Source of the DNA: Planctomycetota bacterium
GTDB taxonomy: Bacteria; Planctomycetota; JAJSAM01; JAJVHW01
Length of the DNA: 32,311 nucleotides
Assembly (NCBI GenBank): GCA_024277065.1
Contig: JAJRVY010000019.1
Coordinates: 1 to 32,311, forward strand
Direction: 5' to 3'
In this document: piece after piece, positions 17,504 through 25,829 of the stretch
Numbering within the stretch: position 1 is the first letter of the stretch
Layout: the number at the start of each line of letters is the position of its first letter
Translations under genes and position numbers: made by a program
Notes under the pieces: model-generated
Database searches by the model: none
Told to the model about the DNA's origin: nothing
The model's input: the letters and a program-made list of their open reading frames with translations, nothing else

Positions 17504-18352
17504 ATGGCAGGCGACGACGTGTGGACCCTTGCGCGAATCGAGGCCGAGGAGCCCGAGCTGGCGCCCCTCGCTCGGCTGCACGGCATCCTCGCGGACGAGA
17601 CCGCGCGCTTCGCCACGGACGGCGGCGGTCCCGCGCCGCGCGCGGCGTTCGCCGGGCCGCCGGCCGTCCACTGGCTCGCGGGGCGTCCGTTGCTGCTTGC
17701 CGTGCAACCCGGCGTCGTGCGCGCCCTGACAGCTCCCCTCACGCAGCGGTTGGCTCAGCGCGTCGCGGCCGCGTTCGAGGACGTCGCCGAGGCGGCGGCG
17801 GAGTTGGCCGTGTTCGTCGGCCGGCCCGGGTTCCCCTGGCAGGAGTGCATCGACGGCTTCCGTGGTCCACCGCCGTCGGGCGTCCCGCACGCGCCCCTCT
17901 TCCGCTTCCTCCTGCTGCGCGCCCTCGCGGCGCCCGCGACCCACCTGGCGCGCTCGTTCAGCGCACCGCCCCCCGGGCGCTGGCTGCGCAGGATGTGTCC
18001 GTTCTGCGGCCTGCCGCCGGCGGCGTCGGTGGCGCGGCCCGGTGGTGAGCGGTGGTTGCTCTGTGTGCTTTGCGGCGGCCGCTGGACGGTGTCCGGGATG
18101 GCCTGCCCCTCGTGCGGCGAGGACGACGGCAACCGCCTGCGCGTCCTGGCCGCTCCGGCGGCGGGTCCGGCGACGCTCGAGGCCTGCGACTCCTGCGGTC
18201 TGGCGGTGAAGGTATTCGCGGACGGCGCGCTCGCGCCGGGGCCGCCGCTCGCGCTGGAGATCCTGACCATCCGCCTGGATTTCGTCGCCGAACGCGACGA
18301 GGGCGTGCGTCGGGCGCCGGCGGCCGTGGCCGCGCTCCTCCCTCCCGCCTGA
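17504..18352 (+). CDS. FdhE-like formate dehydrogenase accessory protein
   Basis: 282 aa from ATG 17504; a GTG at 17471 overlapping the previous stop (GTGA) would add 11 residues. The first 160 residues are helical. The C-terminal half holds four CxxC knuckles, beginning at Cys165 (CPFC), Cys187 (CVLC), Cys201 (CPSC) and Cys228 (CDSC), in the arrangement of FdhE's two rubredoxin-like metal sites, with the typical 'WLLCVLCGGRW' and 'CDSCGLAVKVF' segments. FdhE proteins bind and help mature molybdenum/tungsten formate dehydrogenases and act in the cytoplasm. No formate dehydrogenase gene is in the window. The identification rests on the zinc-knuckle pattern and is fairly sure at family level. 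Confidence 0.78.
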   Translation: MAGDDVWTLARIEAEEPELAPLARLHGILADETARFATDGGGPAPRAAFAGPPAVHWLAGRPLLLAVQPGVVRALTAPLTQRLAQRVAAAFEDVAEAAAELAVFVGRPGFPWQECIDGFRGPPPSGVPHAPLFRFLLLRALAAPATHLARSFSAPPPGRWLRRMCPFCGLPPAASVARPGGERWLLCVLCGGRWTVSGMACPSCGEDDGNRLRVLAAPAAGPATLEACDSCGLAVKVFADGALAPGPPLALEILTIRLDFVAERDEGVRRAPAAVAALLPPA

Positions 18353-18383
18353 TGCGCGTACCGGGGGTGGTATCCTGGCGCGC

Positions 18384-19880
18384 ATGCCGCTCGGATTCGC
18401 TCGTCGCCGCCGGACCGTCGTCGTGCTCGCGCTCGCCTGCGTGGGCGCGCTGCTCGCCGCGCCGCCCGCGGCGCTCGCCCGCGGCGGCAAGAAGAAGGAC
18501 GAGAAGAGCGCCGCGCAGATGGCGTTCGAGTCCGGCTACGCCTCCGCCGACGCGAAGAAGCGCGCCGCGGCCGTGGCGGCGCTGCGCGACGCGCCGGACG
18601 CGCTGGCCGTGCGCCTGATCGCCGCCGACGTCGTACCGCGCGAGGCGCGCGCCGACGTGATCGCGCGGGCCGTGGACGTCCTGTCGCGCGTGCGCGAGGA
18701 CGACGCCGTCACGCAGCTCATCGGTCTGGCCGGCAAGGGCAAGGTCGAGCGCCGCATCGTCTATCTCGAGGCCCTCGCGAAGATCCAGGGTGCCGCGCCC
18801 CACGAGGCGCTGCTGCGGGCGCTGGGCGACAAGGAGCCGCGCGTCCGGGGTATGGCCGCCTACGCGCTCGGGCAGCACCGCGCGATGGACGCGATGGAGC
18901 CGCTGCTGAAGCTGCTGGACGACCGCTACTGGCAGGTGCAGGCCGCGGCGTTGTCGTCGCTGCCGCGGCTATCCGACAAGGAGGAACTGCGGGCGCGCGT
19001 CGTGCCGGCGCTCGTGGAGTATCTGGACGGCGTCTCCGGGCGCCTCGCCGTGGATGCCGCCGACACCCTGGCGCGCATCACCGGCAAACGGCTCGGACGC
19101 GACGCCGCCAAGTGGCGGCGCTTCCTGGCGGGCGAGGACGTCTCCACGGCGAGCGCGGGCGGCTCGGGCGGCGGCGCAGCGAGCGGCGGCTACGGCAACG
19201 TCGCCGAGCGCCCGCACTTCTACGGCATGGAGGTCGTCTCGAACCGCGTCGTGCTGCTCATGGACATCTCGCTGTCGATGAACGATCCCATCGAGATCGA
19301 CAAGGACCGTCTGCGCCGCGAGACCAGCCGCCGCAGGGCCGTCACCGGCCGCAAGGGGGCCGCGGGCGCGGCCGACGACGACGACGAGGACCGCCGCTAC
19401 GACATCCCGTGGTGGCGCATCAAGACGCGCCTCGACCTCGCCCGCGAGCAGGCCATCCTGCTCGTCTCCCAGATGAAGGAAGAGCAGGAGTTCGACATCA
19501 TCTTCTTCTCCACGAAGGTGGACACGTGGATGGGGCGGCTGGTGCCCGCCAACTCCGCGAACAAGCAGAAGGCGATCGCCGCACTGCGCGCGGTCAAGCC
19601 CGACGACAAGACGAACACGTGGGGCGCGCTCGCCGCTGCGTTCGACCTCATGCACAACGACAAGAAGTCATACGAGCAGGGGCCGGACGAACTCTACCTC
19701 GTGACTGACGGTGCGCCGTCGGTCGGCGACATCGTCGAGCCGGACCAGATCCTGGCGGCCGTGCTGCAACTGCACAAGGCCAAGCCCATTCGCATCAACT
19801 GCATCGGCATCGGCGTCAACCTGCGCTTCATGCGCAAGATGTGCCGCGCCACCGGCGGACAGTCGAAGTTCTTCGAGTGA
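18384..19880 (+). CDS. Secreted HEAT-repeat protein with C-terminal VWA domain
   Basis: 498 aa with a signal peptide (residues 1-33: basic 'GFARRRR', hydrophobic core, ALARG). Residues 50-250 form HEAT/PBS-lyase-type repeats, including 'ALGDKEPRVRGMAAYALGQH' and 'LLDDRYWQVQAAALSSLPRL', ending in 'RITGKRLGRDAAKWRRFLAG'. A Gly/Ser linker leads to a von Willebrand A domain with a complete MIDAS: Asp294, Ser296 and Ser298 in DISLS, Thr410 or Thr412 in 'KTNTWG', and Asp442 in 'VTDGAPS'. An acidic insert 'ADDDDEDRR' follows the first MIDAS strand. The product is probably exported and metal-dependent in binding a protein partner; the ligand is unknown. A TATCCT box lies 7 bases before the ATG. The second HEAT gene starts 13 bases after the stop. 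Confidence 0.85.
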   Translation: MPLGFARRRRTVVVLALACVGALLAAPPAALARGGKKKDEKSAAQMAFESGYASADAKKRAAAVAALRDAPDALAVRLIAADVVPREARADVIARAVDVLSRVREDDAVTQLIGLAGKGKVERRIVYLEALAKIQGAAPHEALLRALGDKEPRVRGMAAYALGQHRAMDAMEPLLKLLDDRYWQVQAAALSSLPRLSDKEELRARVVPALVEYLDGVSGRLAVDAADTLARITGKRLGRDAAKWRRFLAGEDVSTASAGGSGGGAASGGYGNVAERPHFYGMEVVSNRVVLLMDISLSMNDPIEIDKDRLRRETSRRRAVTGRKGAAGAADDDDEDRRYDIPWWRIKTRLDLAREQAILLVSQMKEEQEFDIIFFSTKVDTWMGRLVPANSANKQKAIAALRAVKPDDKTNTWGALAAAFDLMHNDKKSYEQGPDELYLVTDGAPSVGDIVEPDQILAAVLQLHKAKPIRINCIGIGVNLRFMRKMCRATGGQSKFFE

Positions 19881-19893
19881 GAGGGAGCGATCC

Positions 19894-20781
19894 ATGAAGT
19901 GCACGATTCTCGCGGTGACCGTCGCCATCTCGCTGTTCGCGGCGCCGCCCGCCCGCGCCGATGAGGCCTGGGACCGGCAGGCCGAGCAGGAGATCGCGTA
20001 CTTCAAGAAGTACGCCAAGAAGGCGAAGAACGACGACCAGAAGTGGATGGATCTCGTGATGAGCGTCGTGGACACGCAGCATCCCAAGGCGGCGGAGATG
20101 GTCGGCAAACTGCTCCTCAAGGATCGCGACCTCGAACACCAGATGATCGTCGCGGCCGCGCTCGCCGAGTTCAAGGCACCCGAAGAGACGCGCGTGGTGG
20201 CCGGTGAGGCGCTCCTCGAGGCGCTCGAGAAGGGCAAGTACGAGATCGACGTCATCGACTCCATCGTGAACTCGATCGGGAAGCTCCGGTTCACGCCCGC
20301 CGTGTTCGCGCTGTGCGACATCCTGAAGAAGGGCGGCGACCCGTACCTGCTCGTCACCACGGTGCGCGCTCTCGGGAGCATGAAGGACAAGCGCGCGCTG
20401 CCGACGCTGCTCGAACTCTGGGAGCGCAACCCCGTGGGCTACTCGTGGGAGACGGGCGAGGTCACCGTGGACACCGGCGCCTCCGGCACCGCGGACCAGG
20501 ACGCGGCGGAGGCCGCGTGGAAGGCCAAGTACGGCAGCTCGATGAAGGCCAAGGGCAAGCCCGCCGTCATGTTCAAGCTCTACATCCAGGAGCTGGCCAA
20601 GTCAGTGCAGAAGATCACGGGCGAGAAGATCCCGACGGCCGCCGCCCTGCGCACGTGGATGGAGGAGCACATCGAGGAACTCGCGGAACTCGGCGTCGAG
20701 ATCCCGAAGTACAAGGGGCCGCGGCGCAAGGACGACGCCGACAAGAAGAAGAAGAAGAAGAAGAAGAAGCGCAAGAAGTAG
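19894..20781 (+). CDS. Secreted HEAT-repeat protein with poly-Lys tail
   Basis: 295 aa; the ATG is preceded by GAGGGAG. The signal peptide ends at 'PARAD' (residues 1-22). The mature protein is helical HEAT-like repeats ('LEHQMIVAAALAEFKAPEET', 'DPYLLVTTVRALGSMKDKRALPTLLELW') ending in 'KITGEKIPTAAALRTWMEEH', the same end motif as the upstream VWA protein. The two probably arose from a common module and act together. The C-terminus is extremely basic: nine Lys in a row, then RKK, encoded by nine AAG codons at 20743-20769. Such a tail could bind acidic surface polymers or nucleic acid, or be prone to length change. It is the last gene before a convergent palindrome. Confidence 0.78.
   Translation: MKCTILAVTVAISLFAAPPARADEAWDRQAEQEIAYFKKYAKKAKNDDQKWMDLVMSVVDTQHPKAAEMVGKLLLKDRDLEHQMIVAAALAEFKAPEETRVVAGEALLEALEKGKYEIDVIDSIVNSIGKLRFTPAVFALCDILKKGGDPYLLVTTVRALGSMKDKRALPTLLELWERNPVGYSWETGEVTVDTGASGTADQDAAEAAWKAKYGSSMKAKGKPAVMFKLYIQELAKSVQKITGEKIPTAAALRTWMEEHIEELAELGVEIPKYKGPRRKDDADKKKKKKKKKRKK
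20743..20769 (+). repeat. AAG trinucleotide tract (nine copies)
   Basis: Nine uninterrupted AAG codons encode the poly-Lys tail of the HEAT protein. Exact trinucleotide tracts can change length by slippage without shifting frame. Confidence 0.9.
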
Positions 20782-20906
20782 CGCTGCCTGTGCGTCGGGC
20801 GCGGTGGCGCGTGGGGATGCCCCGTGTGTGGGCGCCGGAGTCGCGCCCCCGCGTTCTCGGACGATCCGGCCGAGCGGAAACGACGGGCGGAATCGACGGG
20901 TGGAAT

Positions 20907-20944
20907 CGAAGTGCCGACGCGTCGCGCGACGCGTCGGCACTTCG
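20907..20944. terminator. 38-bp perfect palindrome between convergent genes
   Basis: Bases 20907-20944 are fully self-complementary: an 18-bp arm beginning CGAAGTGCCGACG on each side of a central CG. The inner CGACGCGTCG is itself palindromic. It lies 125 bases after the HEAT gene and 43 before the convergent cytochrome stop, so it probably serves as a bidirectional terminator. Only two T follow the stem on either strand. Confidence 0.7.
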
Positions 20945-20987
20945 CAGTGTCGTCAGGTGCGGCCCTGCGACCGCGGCGTGGCGGCGG

Positions 20988-22541
20988 CTACTTGTTGCCG
21001 CCCGCGTATTGGTGCTCGGGGCGCGCCAGGATCTCGTCGAGCATCTTCTCGACCTCGGCGGCGGCCTCGGCCTTGGCCGGGTCGGTCTTGGCGTGCGCGA
21101 TGATCTCGCGGATCTCCGGCACGAGCTCCTGGTACCAGCGGTCGGCGACCTCGAAGCTGCCGTGCCAGTGTGAGTAGTCGGGGCCCATCATCGAGGCGCC
21201 CATGCGCCCGCGGCGGCCCTCGTGGTGCCACAGGAAGAACCACGTCCACTCGATCTTCTCGTCGAAGTTCGACTTCGTGATCAGTCCCTTGGACTTGAGC
21301 GCGCCCATCAGCTTCTTGCCGGGGTTGGCGTACTTCGCGTTGTAGAGATCGATGTAGTTGTCGTACTGCTCGAAGAAGCCGTCCACCCAGGACGGGGCGT
21401 GGCAGTTGCCGCAGACCGACTTCATGGCTGCACGCTTCTCGGTCCACGGGCTGGCGATGTCGCCGTCCGGGGGCACCTGCTTGCCGCTGGCGTCCGTGTC
21501 CATGCGCGTCGAGGCCGGCGGGCGGTTGTTCCACGCGATGCGCTCGCGGGGATCGTGGGTCACGGGCAGGTCCCTCGTGGCGGACATGTGGCACGTCGAG
21601 CAGGTCGGCGCCGCGGAGTAGTCCACGCCGAGCACCCACTTGGACGCGTCGAGGTTCATGTCGTCGATCATGTCGCGATACGCGATGCCGTGCTTGCTCT
21701 CCTCGTAGATCTCCTTCTGCGGGTGGTCGGGACCCATGTGGCAGCGGCCGCAGTTCTCGGGCTTGCGGGCGCGGCGCGAGGAGAAGTCGTGGCGTGAGTG
21801 GCAGGCGGTGCAACTGCCGCGGCTGCCGTCCAGGTTCATGCGGCCGATGCCCGTGTTGGGCCAGCTCGACGCGGCGAGCAGCGGGCGCCCGTTCTCGGCG
21901 CGCGCGATCTTGCTCGGATCGACGGCCGAGGCGTCGAACGTGACCTTGGCCTTGCCGCCGCCCTCGGGGGCGACGAGGCGCCAGGGCGTCATCGTGCCGC
22001 CGTCCGTCGAGACGAGCTGCAATTGACTACCGTGGCACTGGTGGCAGCCGGAGACCGCGAAGGACATCCCGTCGATCTCGAGCTTCTTGCCGGGGTTGTG
22101 CGGGTCCGGGACCTCGAACGTGCCGCGGTGGCCCTCGACGGTCTCGGCGAGCAGGTTGTCGAGCGAATGCAGGATGTTGCCGGCGCTCGCGTGATGGCTC
22201 TTCTGGAACTCGTAGGCGGCCGTCTCGTGGCACTTGCCGCAGTCGTTCGGCGTGACGACCGTGGCGATCCACTCGCCCTCGTGCTCCCAGGCGTCGAGTT
22301 CGCCCTTCTCGGCCTCGTGGCAGCCGAGGCAGGTCACGTCGCGCTCGGCGTGGCGCGAGCCCATCCAGTGCGCGATGATGCCGGGCGTGTTCTCGGCGTG
22401 GCAGCCGATGCACCCGTCGTCGTCGCTGCCCGCCGCGTCCTGGGCGCGGGCGTCGCCGGCGGTTCCCGGCGCGAGTTCCAGCGCAGCGAACGTCGCGACC
22501 GCTGCGGCGATGATCATCGTGAGTCCGTAGGCCCTGCGCAT
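20988..22541 (-). CDS. Octaheme c-type cytochrome, hydroxylamine oxidoreductase (HAO) family
   Basis: 517 aa, exported (signal peptide to about residue 34). Eight CxxCH haem-binding motifs start at Cys44, 71, 101, 166, 244, 264, 314 and 377. The segments 'SCTACHSRHDFSSRRARKPE', 'CGRCHMGPDHPQKEIYEESK', 'SKWVLGVDYSAAPTCSTCHM' and 'WHHEGRRGRMGASMMGPDY' are those of HAO-like octahaem proteins. The fourth haem (166-170) corresponds to the catalytic one. Family members oxidise hydroxylamine or hydrazine, or in the reverse type reduce nitrite. A Tyr at 456 (GPDYSHWHG) lies where a cross-linking Tyr might be; alignment must decide. There is no C-terminal membrane helix and no NapC/NrfH or HaoB partner nearby. 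A good SD (AAGGGAGGG) precedes the ATG. An FNR/CRP-type site lies 100 bases upstream. Confidence 0.9.
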   Translation of the reverse strand: MRRAYGLTMIIAAAVATFAALELAPGTAGDARAQDAAGSDDDGCIGCHAENTPGIIAHWMGSRHAERDVTCLGCHEAEKGELDAWEHEGEWIATVVTPNDCGKCHETAAYEFQKSHHASAGNILHSLDNLLAETVEGHRGTFEVPDPHNPGKKLEIDGMSFAVSGCHQCHGSQLQLVSTDGGTMTPWRLVAPEGGGKAKVTFDASAVDPSKIARAENGRPLLAASSWPNTGIGRMNLDGSRGSCTACHSRHDFSSRRARKPENCGRCHMGPDHPQKEIYEESKHGIAYRDMIDDMNLDASKWVLGVDYSAAPTCSTCHMSATRDLPVTHDPRERIAWNNRPPASTRMDTDASGKQVPPDGDIASPWTEKRAAMKSVCGNCHAPSWVDGFFEQYDNYIDLYNAKYANPGKKLMGALKSKGLITKSNFDEKIEWTWFFLWHHEGRRGRMGASMMGPDYSHWHGSFEVADRWYQELVPEIREIIAHAKTDPAKAEAAAEVEKMLDEILARPEHQYAGGNK

Positions 22542-22613
22542 CTCGGTCCCTCCCTTGGGGTGGCGCGCCGCAGCTCCCGATCGGCGGACGCGTACCTTCT
22601 ACTTCCTCGCTGG

Positions 22614-22654
22614 AATCTACCCGCGTGCCGGGCGGCCGCCTTGACCTTCGTCAA
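22614..22654 (-). promoter_or_regulatory. FNR/CRP-type operator and -10 box of the octaheme cytochrome gene
   Basis: TTGACCTTCGTCAA at 22641-22654 is a perfect 5-bp inverted repeat with a 4-base spacer. On the minus strand a TAGATT box (22619-22614) begins 28.5 bp from its centre, so the predicted start near 22607 places the operator at about -41. This is class II activator geometry, 65 bases upstream of the start codon. Confidence 0.65.
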
Positions 22655-22666
22655 GCGTCGCCGCGA

Positions 22667-23473
22667 TCACGCGTCGCGGCGCGCGGCGGCACTGGACTTG
22701 CCCAGGAGCTCGCGGGCGAGCACCGCCCCCGTGGCCGACGCCGTCCACGAGCGCGGCAGCATGCGGTGCAGCGCCGCCGCGAACCGATTGGCGAGCCCGG
22801 TGACGACCGTCGGGCCGCGACCGAGACCACGCAGCGCGGCGGCGACGACCGGGCCGGGGGCCATCCCCGCCTCGTCCTCGAGCATGTGCGCGTTCTTCGC
22901 GAACTCGGTTCGCGTGGAGCCCGGGCAGAGCGTCACCACGTCCACGCCGGTGCCGCGGCACTCCACCCAGAGCGCCTCGCCGAGCATCAGGTCGAATGCC
23001 TTGGTCGCGCCGTAGACCGCGAAGAAAGGAGTCGGCTGGAAGCCCGCGACGCTCGACACGATGACGACGGCGCCGTTGCCGCGCTCGCGCATCTGCGGCA
23101 GGAACGTGTGGCAGAGCAGTGTCGGGGCGATGCAGTTCAGCCGGACCATGTTCTCCGAGAGCGCCGCGGGCTGCTGCTCGAGACGGCCCGAGAAGCCGAA
23201 ACCCGCGTTTGCGACGAGCATCGAGACGTCGCGGCCGCGGGCGGCCTCGCCCAGGCGGTCACAGGCGTCTGGCGCCGTCAGGTCGAGCGGCACGACCTGC
23301 ACGTCGGTATCCAGACGGTCCGCCAGCTCGCGCAGCCGGTCCTCGCGCCGCGCCGTCAGGATCAGCGGGAAGCCGGCGGCGGCGAGCTGCTCGGCGAAGT
23401 GCGTGCCCAGTCCGGAGGACGCGCCGGTGACGAGTGCCCAGCCGGGGTAGCGTTCGTGCAGCGCGCCGCTCAC
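22667..23473 (-). CDS. Short-chain dehydrogenase/reductase (SDR)
   Basis: 268 aa classical SDR, an NAD(P)-dependent oxidoreductase with a Rossmann fold. Visible are the cofactor motif TGASSGLG (16-23), the 'ARRED' stretch after beta-2 that suggests NADP preference, NAG (89-91), catalytic Ser in 'VIVSSVAG' (140-141), and Tyr154/Lys158 in YGATK. The C-terminal extension after 'CPGSTRTEFAKNA' resembles the DltE/YdfG-like 'cl-SDR' group acting on lipids or small alcohols, but the substrate is unknown. It starts at GTG 23473, ten bases after the methyltransferase stop, and ends the lipB-lipA operon. Confidence 0.88.
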   Translation of the reverse strand: MSGALHERYPGWALVTGASSGLGTHFAEQLAAAGFPLILTARREDRLRELADRLDTDVQVVPLDLTAPDACDRLGEAARGRDVSMLVANAGFGFSGRLEQQPAALSENMVRLNCIAPTLLCHTFLPQMRERGNGAVVIVSSVAGFQPTPFFAVYGATKAFDLMLGEALWVECRGTGVDVVTLCPGSTRTEFAKNAHMLEDEAGMAPGPVVAAALRGLGRGPTVVTGLANRFAAALHRMLPRSWTASATGAVLARELLGKSSAAARRDA

Positions 23474-23483
23474 GCCCGCGTCC

Positions 23484-24131
23484 TCACGCGTCCTGCCGTC
23501 TCATCAGGAACAACATCTCGCGGCCGGCGCGGGCCTCGTGCGAGTCCGCTGGGAACGTGCCGTGCAGGATCTCGAAACGGCGCTCGAAACGGTGCCGGAT
23601 CTCCGCCTCGCTGGCGCCGAACGGCGGCCCGTCGTCGGCCTCGAAGACGAAGAACAGGCCGAGCAGCGTGCCGCCCGGCCGCAGCGCGCGTGCCACCGCG
23701 TCCACGTAGGCGTCGCGCCGCGCGGGCGGGATCGCGCAGAAGCAGGTGTGCTCGAGTACGAGATCGAACGCGGCGATGTCCGGCGGCAGCGCGAAGAGGT
23801 CCGCGACGCGCCAGTCCACGGCGAACGTGCCGCCCGCCCCGGCCAGCGACAGGGCCCGCGCGCGGTCGATCGCCGAGGGCGCCAGATCGACGGCCGTCAC
23901 GTCGAACCCGTGCGCGGCCAGGAAGCGCGCGTCGTGACCGGCGCCGCAACCCACCACCAGGGCGCGGCCGGGCGGCGCGATCATGCCCCGCTCGAGCGCT
24001 CCGGCGAACGGCGGCGACACGCGGCCCATGTCCCACGGCGTGTTGCCGGCGGTCCAGCGGGCGTTCCAGGAGTCCGCGTCGAGCGGCCCCTTCGGGGTGC
24101 CGGCGACGTCGCGGAACGGCGGCGTGCTCAC
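23484..24131 (-). CDS. Class I SAM-dependent methyltransferase, TPMT-like
   Basis: 215 aa. The N-terminus 'WNARWTAGNTPWDMGRVSPPF' and motif I 'ALVVGCGAGHDARFLAAHGF' followed by 'VTAVDLAPSAIDRA' are those of thiopurine/thiol methyltransferases and related small cytosolic methyltransferases. 'FDLVLEHTCFCAIPPARRDA' corresponds to the substrate-side loop. Some relatives methylate thiols, selenium or tellurium compounds, or halides, so the true substrate is open. The GTG start overlaps the lipA stop (GTGA), giving translational coupling. Confidence 0.85.
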   Translation of the reverse strand: MSTPPFRDVAGTPKGPLDADSWNARWTAGNTPWDMGRVSPPFAGALERGMIAPPGRALVVGCGAGHDARFLAAHGFDVTAVDLAPSAIDRARALSLAGAGGTFAVDWRVADLFALPPDIAAFDLVLEHTCFCAIPPARRDAYVDAVARALRPGGTLLGLFFVFEADDGPPFGASEAEIRHRFERRFEILHGTFPADSHEARAGREMLFLMRRQDA

Positions 24132-25135
24132 GCGTTCTCGTGATCCGGCGCCGCCGTCGGCGCGCCCCCGACGTCGCCCGGAACGTCGCCCAGAACACTG
24201 TCAGGGATGTCACCCAGAACGCTGCTGGGGCGGCGTCCGGCCGCCTGCTGCTCGGCGTGGTACGAGGAGCGGACGAGCGGGCCGCACTCGCCGTGGCGGA
24301 AGCCGAGCCGACGACAGGTCTGCGTCCACCCGGCGAACTCCTCCGGCGTCACGAAGCGATCGACGGGCAGGTAGAAGGCGGACTTCTCGGGGGCCAGGTA
24401 CTGCCCCATCGACACGATGTCCACGTCCGCCGCGCGCAGGTCGCGGAGGAGCTGCAGGATCTCGGCGTCGCGCTCGCCGAGGCCGACCATGAGTCCGCTC
24501 TTGGTCGGGATGCCGGGCTGTAGCTCCTTCGCGCGGCGCAGCACGCCGAGCGAGAACTCGTAGTCGCCGCCGCGGCGTGCGATCGGGAACAGGCGCGGGA
24601 CCGTCTCGATGTTGTGGTTCAGGATGTCGGGGCGCTCGGCCATGACGGCCTCGAGGGCGCTGCCCGGTGCGTGGCGGAAGTCCGGGATGAGCACCTCGAC
24701 GGCCGTGCCCGGCGCCGTCTCGCGGATGCGCCGGATGCACTCCGCCCAGATCGCAGCGCCGCCGTCCGCGAGGTCGTCGCGGTCCACGCTGGTGAGCACG
24801 ACGTGACGCAGGTTCATGTCGCGCACGGCCGCGGCCAGGCGGCGGGGCTCGTCCGTGTCGAGCGCCTGGGGCGTGCCCTTGGCGACCGCGCAGTAGCGGC
24901 AGCCGCGCGTGCAGATGTCGCCGAGGATCATGAACGTGGCCGTGCCGATGGTCCAGCACTCGCCCTGGTTGGGACAGCGCGCCTCCTGGCAGACGGTGTG
25001 CAGGTCGAGGCCCTTCACGAGCCCCTTGACGCGCGTGTACTCCGCGCCCTTGCCGAGTGGCCGCTTGAACCACCTCGGTAGCCGCCGCGGCGTCTCGCCG
25101 GAAGCGGTTTCGTGCTCCGTCGCGGTGTGCGTCAT
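24128..25135 (-). CDS. lipA: Lipoyl synthase LipA
   Basis: 335 aa radical-SAM enzyme that inserts two sulfurs into protein-bound octanoyl groups to make lipoate. It has both iron-sulfur motifs: the auxiliary cluster Cys49, Cys54, Cys60 ('CQEARCPNQGEC') and the SAM cluster Cys75, Cys79, Cys82 ('CTRGCRYC'). The conserved C-terminal 'RSSY', whose Ser ligates the auxiliary cluster, is present near residue 290. Start ATG 25135. About 40 residues after the core are unusual, with a duplicated 'SVLGD[IV]P' unit (DNA around 24175-24222). It follows lipB by 13 bases, so octanoyl transfer and sulfur insertion are co-expressed. Confidence 0.95.
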   Translation of the reverse strand: MTHTATEHETASGETPRRLPRWFKRPLGKGAEYTRVKGLVKGLDLHTVCQEARCPNQGECWTIGTATFMILGDICTRGCRYCAVAKGTPQALDTDEPRRLAAAVRDMNLRHVVLTSVDRDDLADGGAAIWAECIRRIRETAPGTAVEVLIPDFRHAPGSALEAVMAERPDILNHNIETVPRLFPIARRGGDYEFSLGVLRRAKELQPGIPTKSGLMVGLGERDAEILQLLRDLRAADVDIVSMGQYLAPEKSAFYLPVDRFVTPEEFAGWTQTCRRLGFRHGECGPLVRSSYHAEQQAAGRRPSSVLGDIPDSVLGDVPGDVGGAPTAAPDHENA

Positions 25136-25148
25136 GTGCCCGTCGTCC

Positions 25149-25829
25149 TCATCGTGAGCTCTTCCGAAACGCGTCTTCCAGGTGGTCCATGACCTCCTCG
25201 AGGGGCGGGGCGCTGCCGAGCAGCCCCTCCATCGTGGCCACGGCGCGGCCGCGGATGCCGCACGGCACGATGACGGCGAAGCCCGCGAGATCCCGCGCCA
25301 CGTTCAGCGCGAAGCCGTGCAGCGAGACGCCCGCCGACACGCGGATGCCCATCGCCGCGACCTTGCCCTGCGCCGTCCACACCCCAGTGTGCTCGGGGTC
25401 GCGGAAGGCGTCGATGCCGTAGTGTTCGGTGAGCACGCCGATGAGCACGGTCTCCAGGTAGCGGAGATGGTCGCGCGGCCCTGAGCGCCGCCGCCGCAGG
25501 TCGAGGATCGGGTAGCCGACGATCTGGCCGGGGCCGTGGTAGGTGACGTCGCCGCCGCGATCCGTCGTCGTGACCTCGAAGCCGCGCGCCTCGAGGTCGG
25601 CGCGGGACGCGAGCAGGTGGCCATCGTCCCGCGCGCGGCGGCCGAGCGTCACGACCGGCGGGTGCTCGAGCAGAAACAGCGTCTCGGGCCCCTCGCCCGC
25701 GCGCAGCGCCGCCGCGGCCGCGCGCTGCCACGCGAGCGCGGCGGCGTACGCCACGCGTCCCGGCCGTACGACGCGCAGCGCCGTGGCCGTGCCGGCGGCT
25801 GCGGGTGGCGGGGTGGGAGAGGTCGTCAT
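25149..25829 (-). CDS. lipB: Octanoyl-ACP:protein N-octanoyltransferase LipB
   Basis: 226 aa from ATG 25829; the frame is open further upstream but the family begins here. LipB moves octanoate from acyl-carrier protein to lipoyl domains, forming a thioester on its active-site Cys. Motifs: 'LFLLEHPPVVTLGRRA', 'RGGDVTYHGPGQIVGYPILD' (91-110), Lys156 in 'GKVAAMGIRV', and Cys190 in 'VIVPCGIRG'. Lys and Cys form the catalytic dyad. First gene of the lipB-lipA-methyltransferase-SDR unit. Confidence 0.95.
   Translation of the reverse strand: MTTSPTPPPAAAGTATALRVVRPGRVAYAAALAWQRAAAAALRAGEGPETLFLLEHPPVVTLGRRARDDGHLLASRADLEARGFEVTTTDRGGDVTYHGPGQIVGYPILDLRRRRSGPRDHLRYLETVLIGVLTEHYGIDAFRDPEHTGVWTAQGKVAAMGIRVSAGVSLHGFALNVARDLAGFAVIVPCGIRGRAVATMEGLLGSAPPLEEVMDHLEDAFRKSSR

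Noticed and set aside
20907..20944. Attachment site or insertion-sequence end
   Set aside because: There is no transposase, integrase or flanking duplication; the convergent-gene position suits a terminator.
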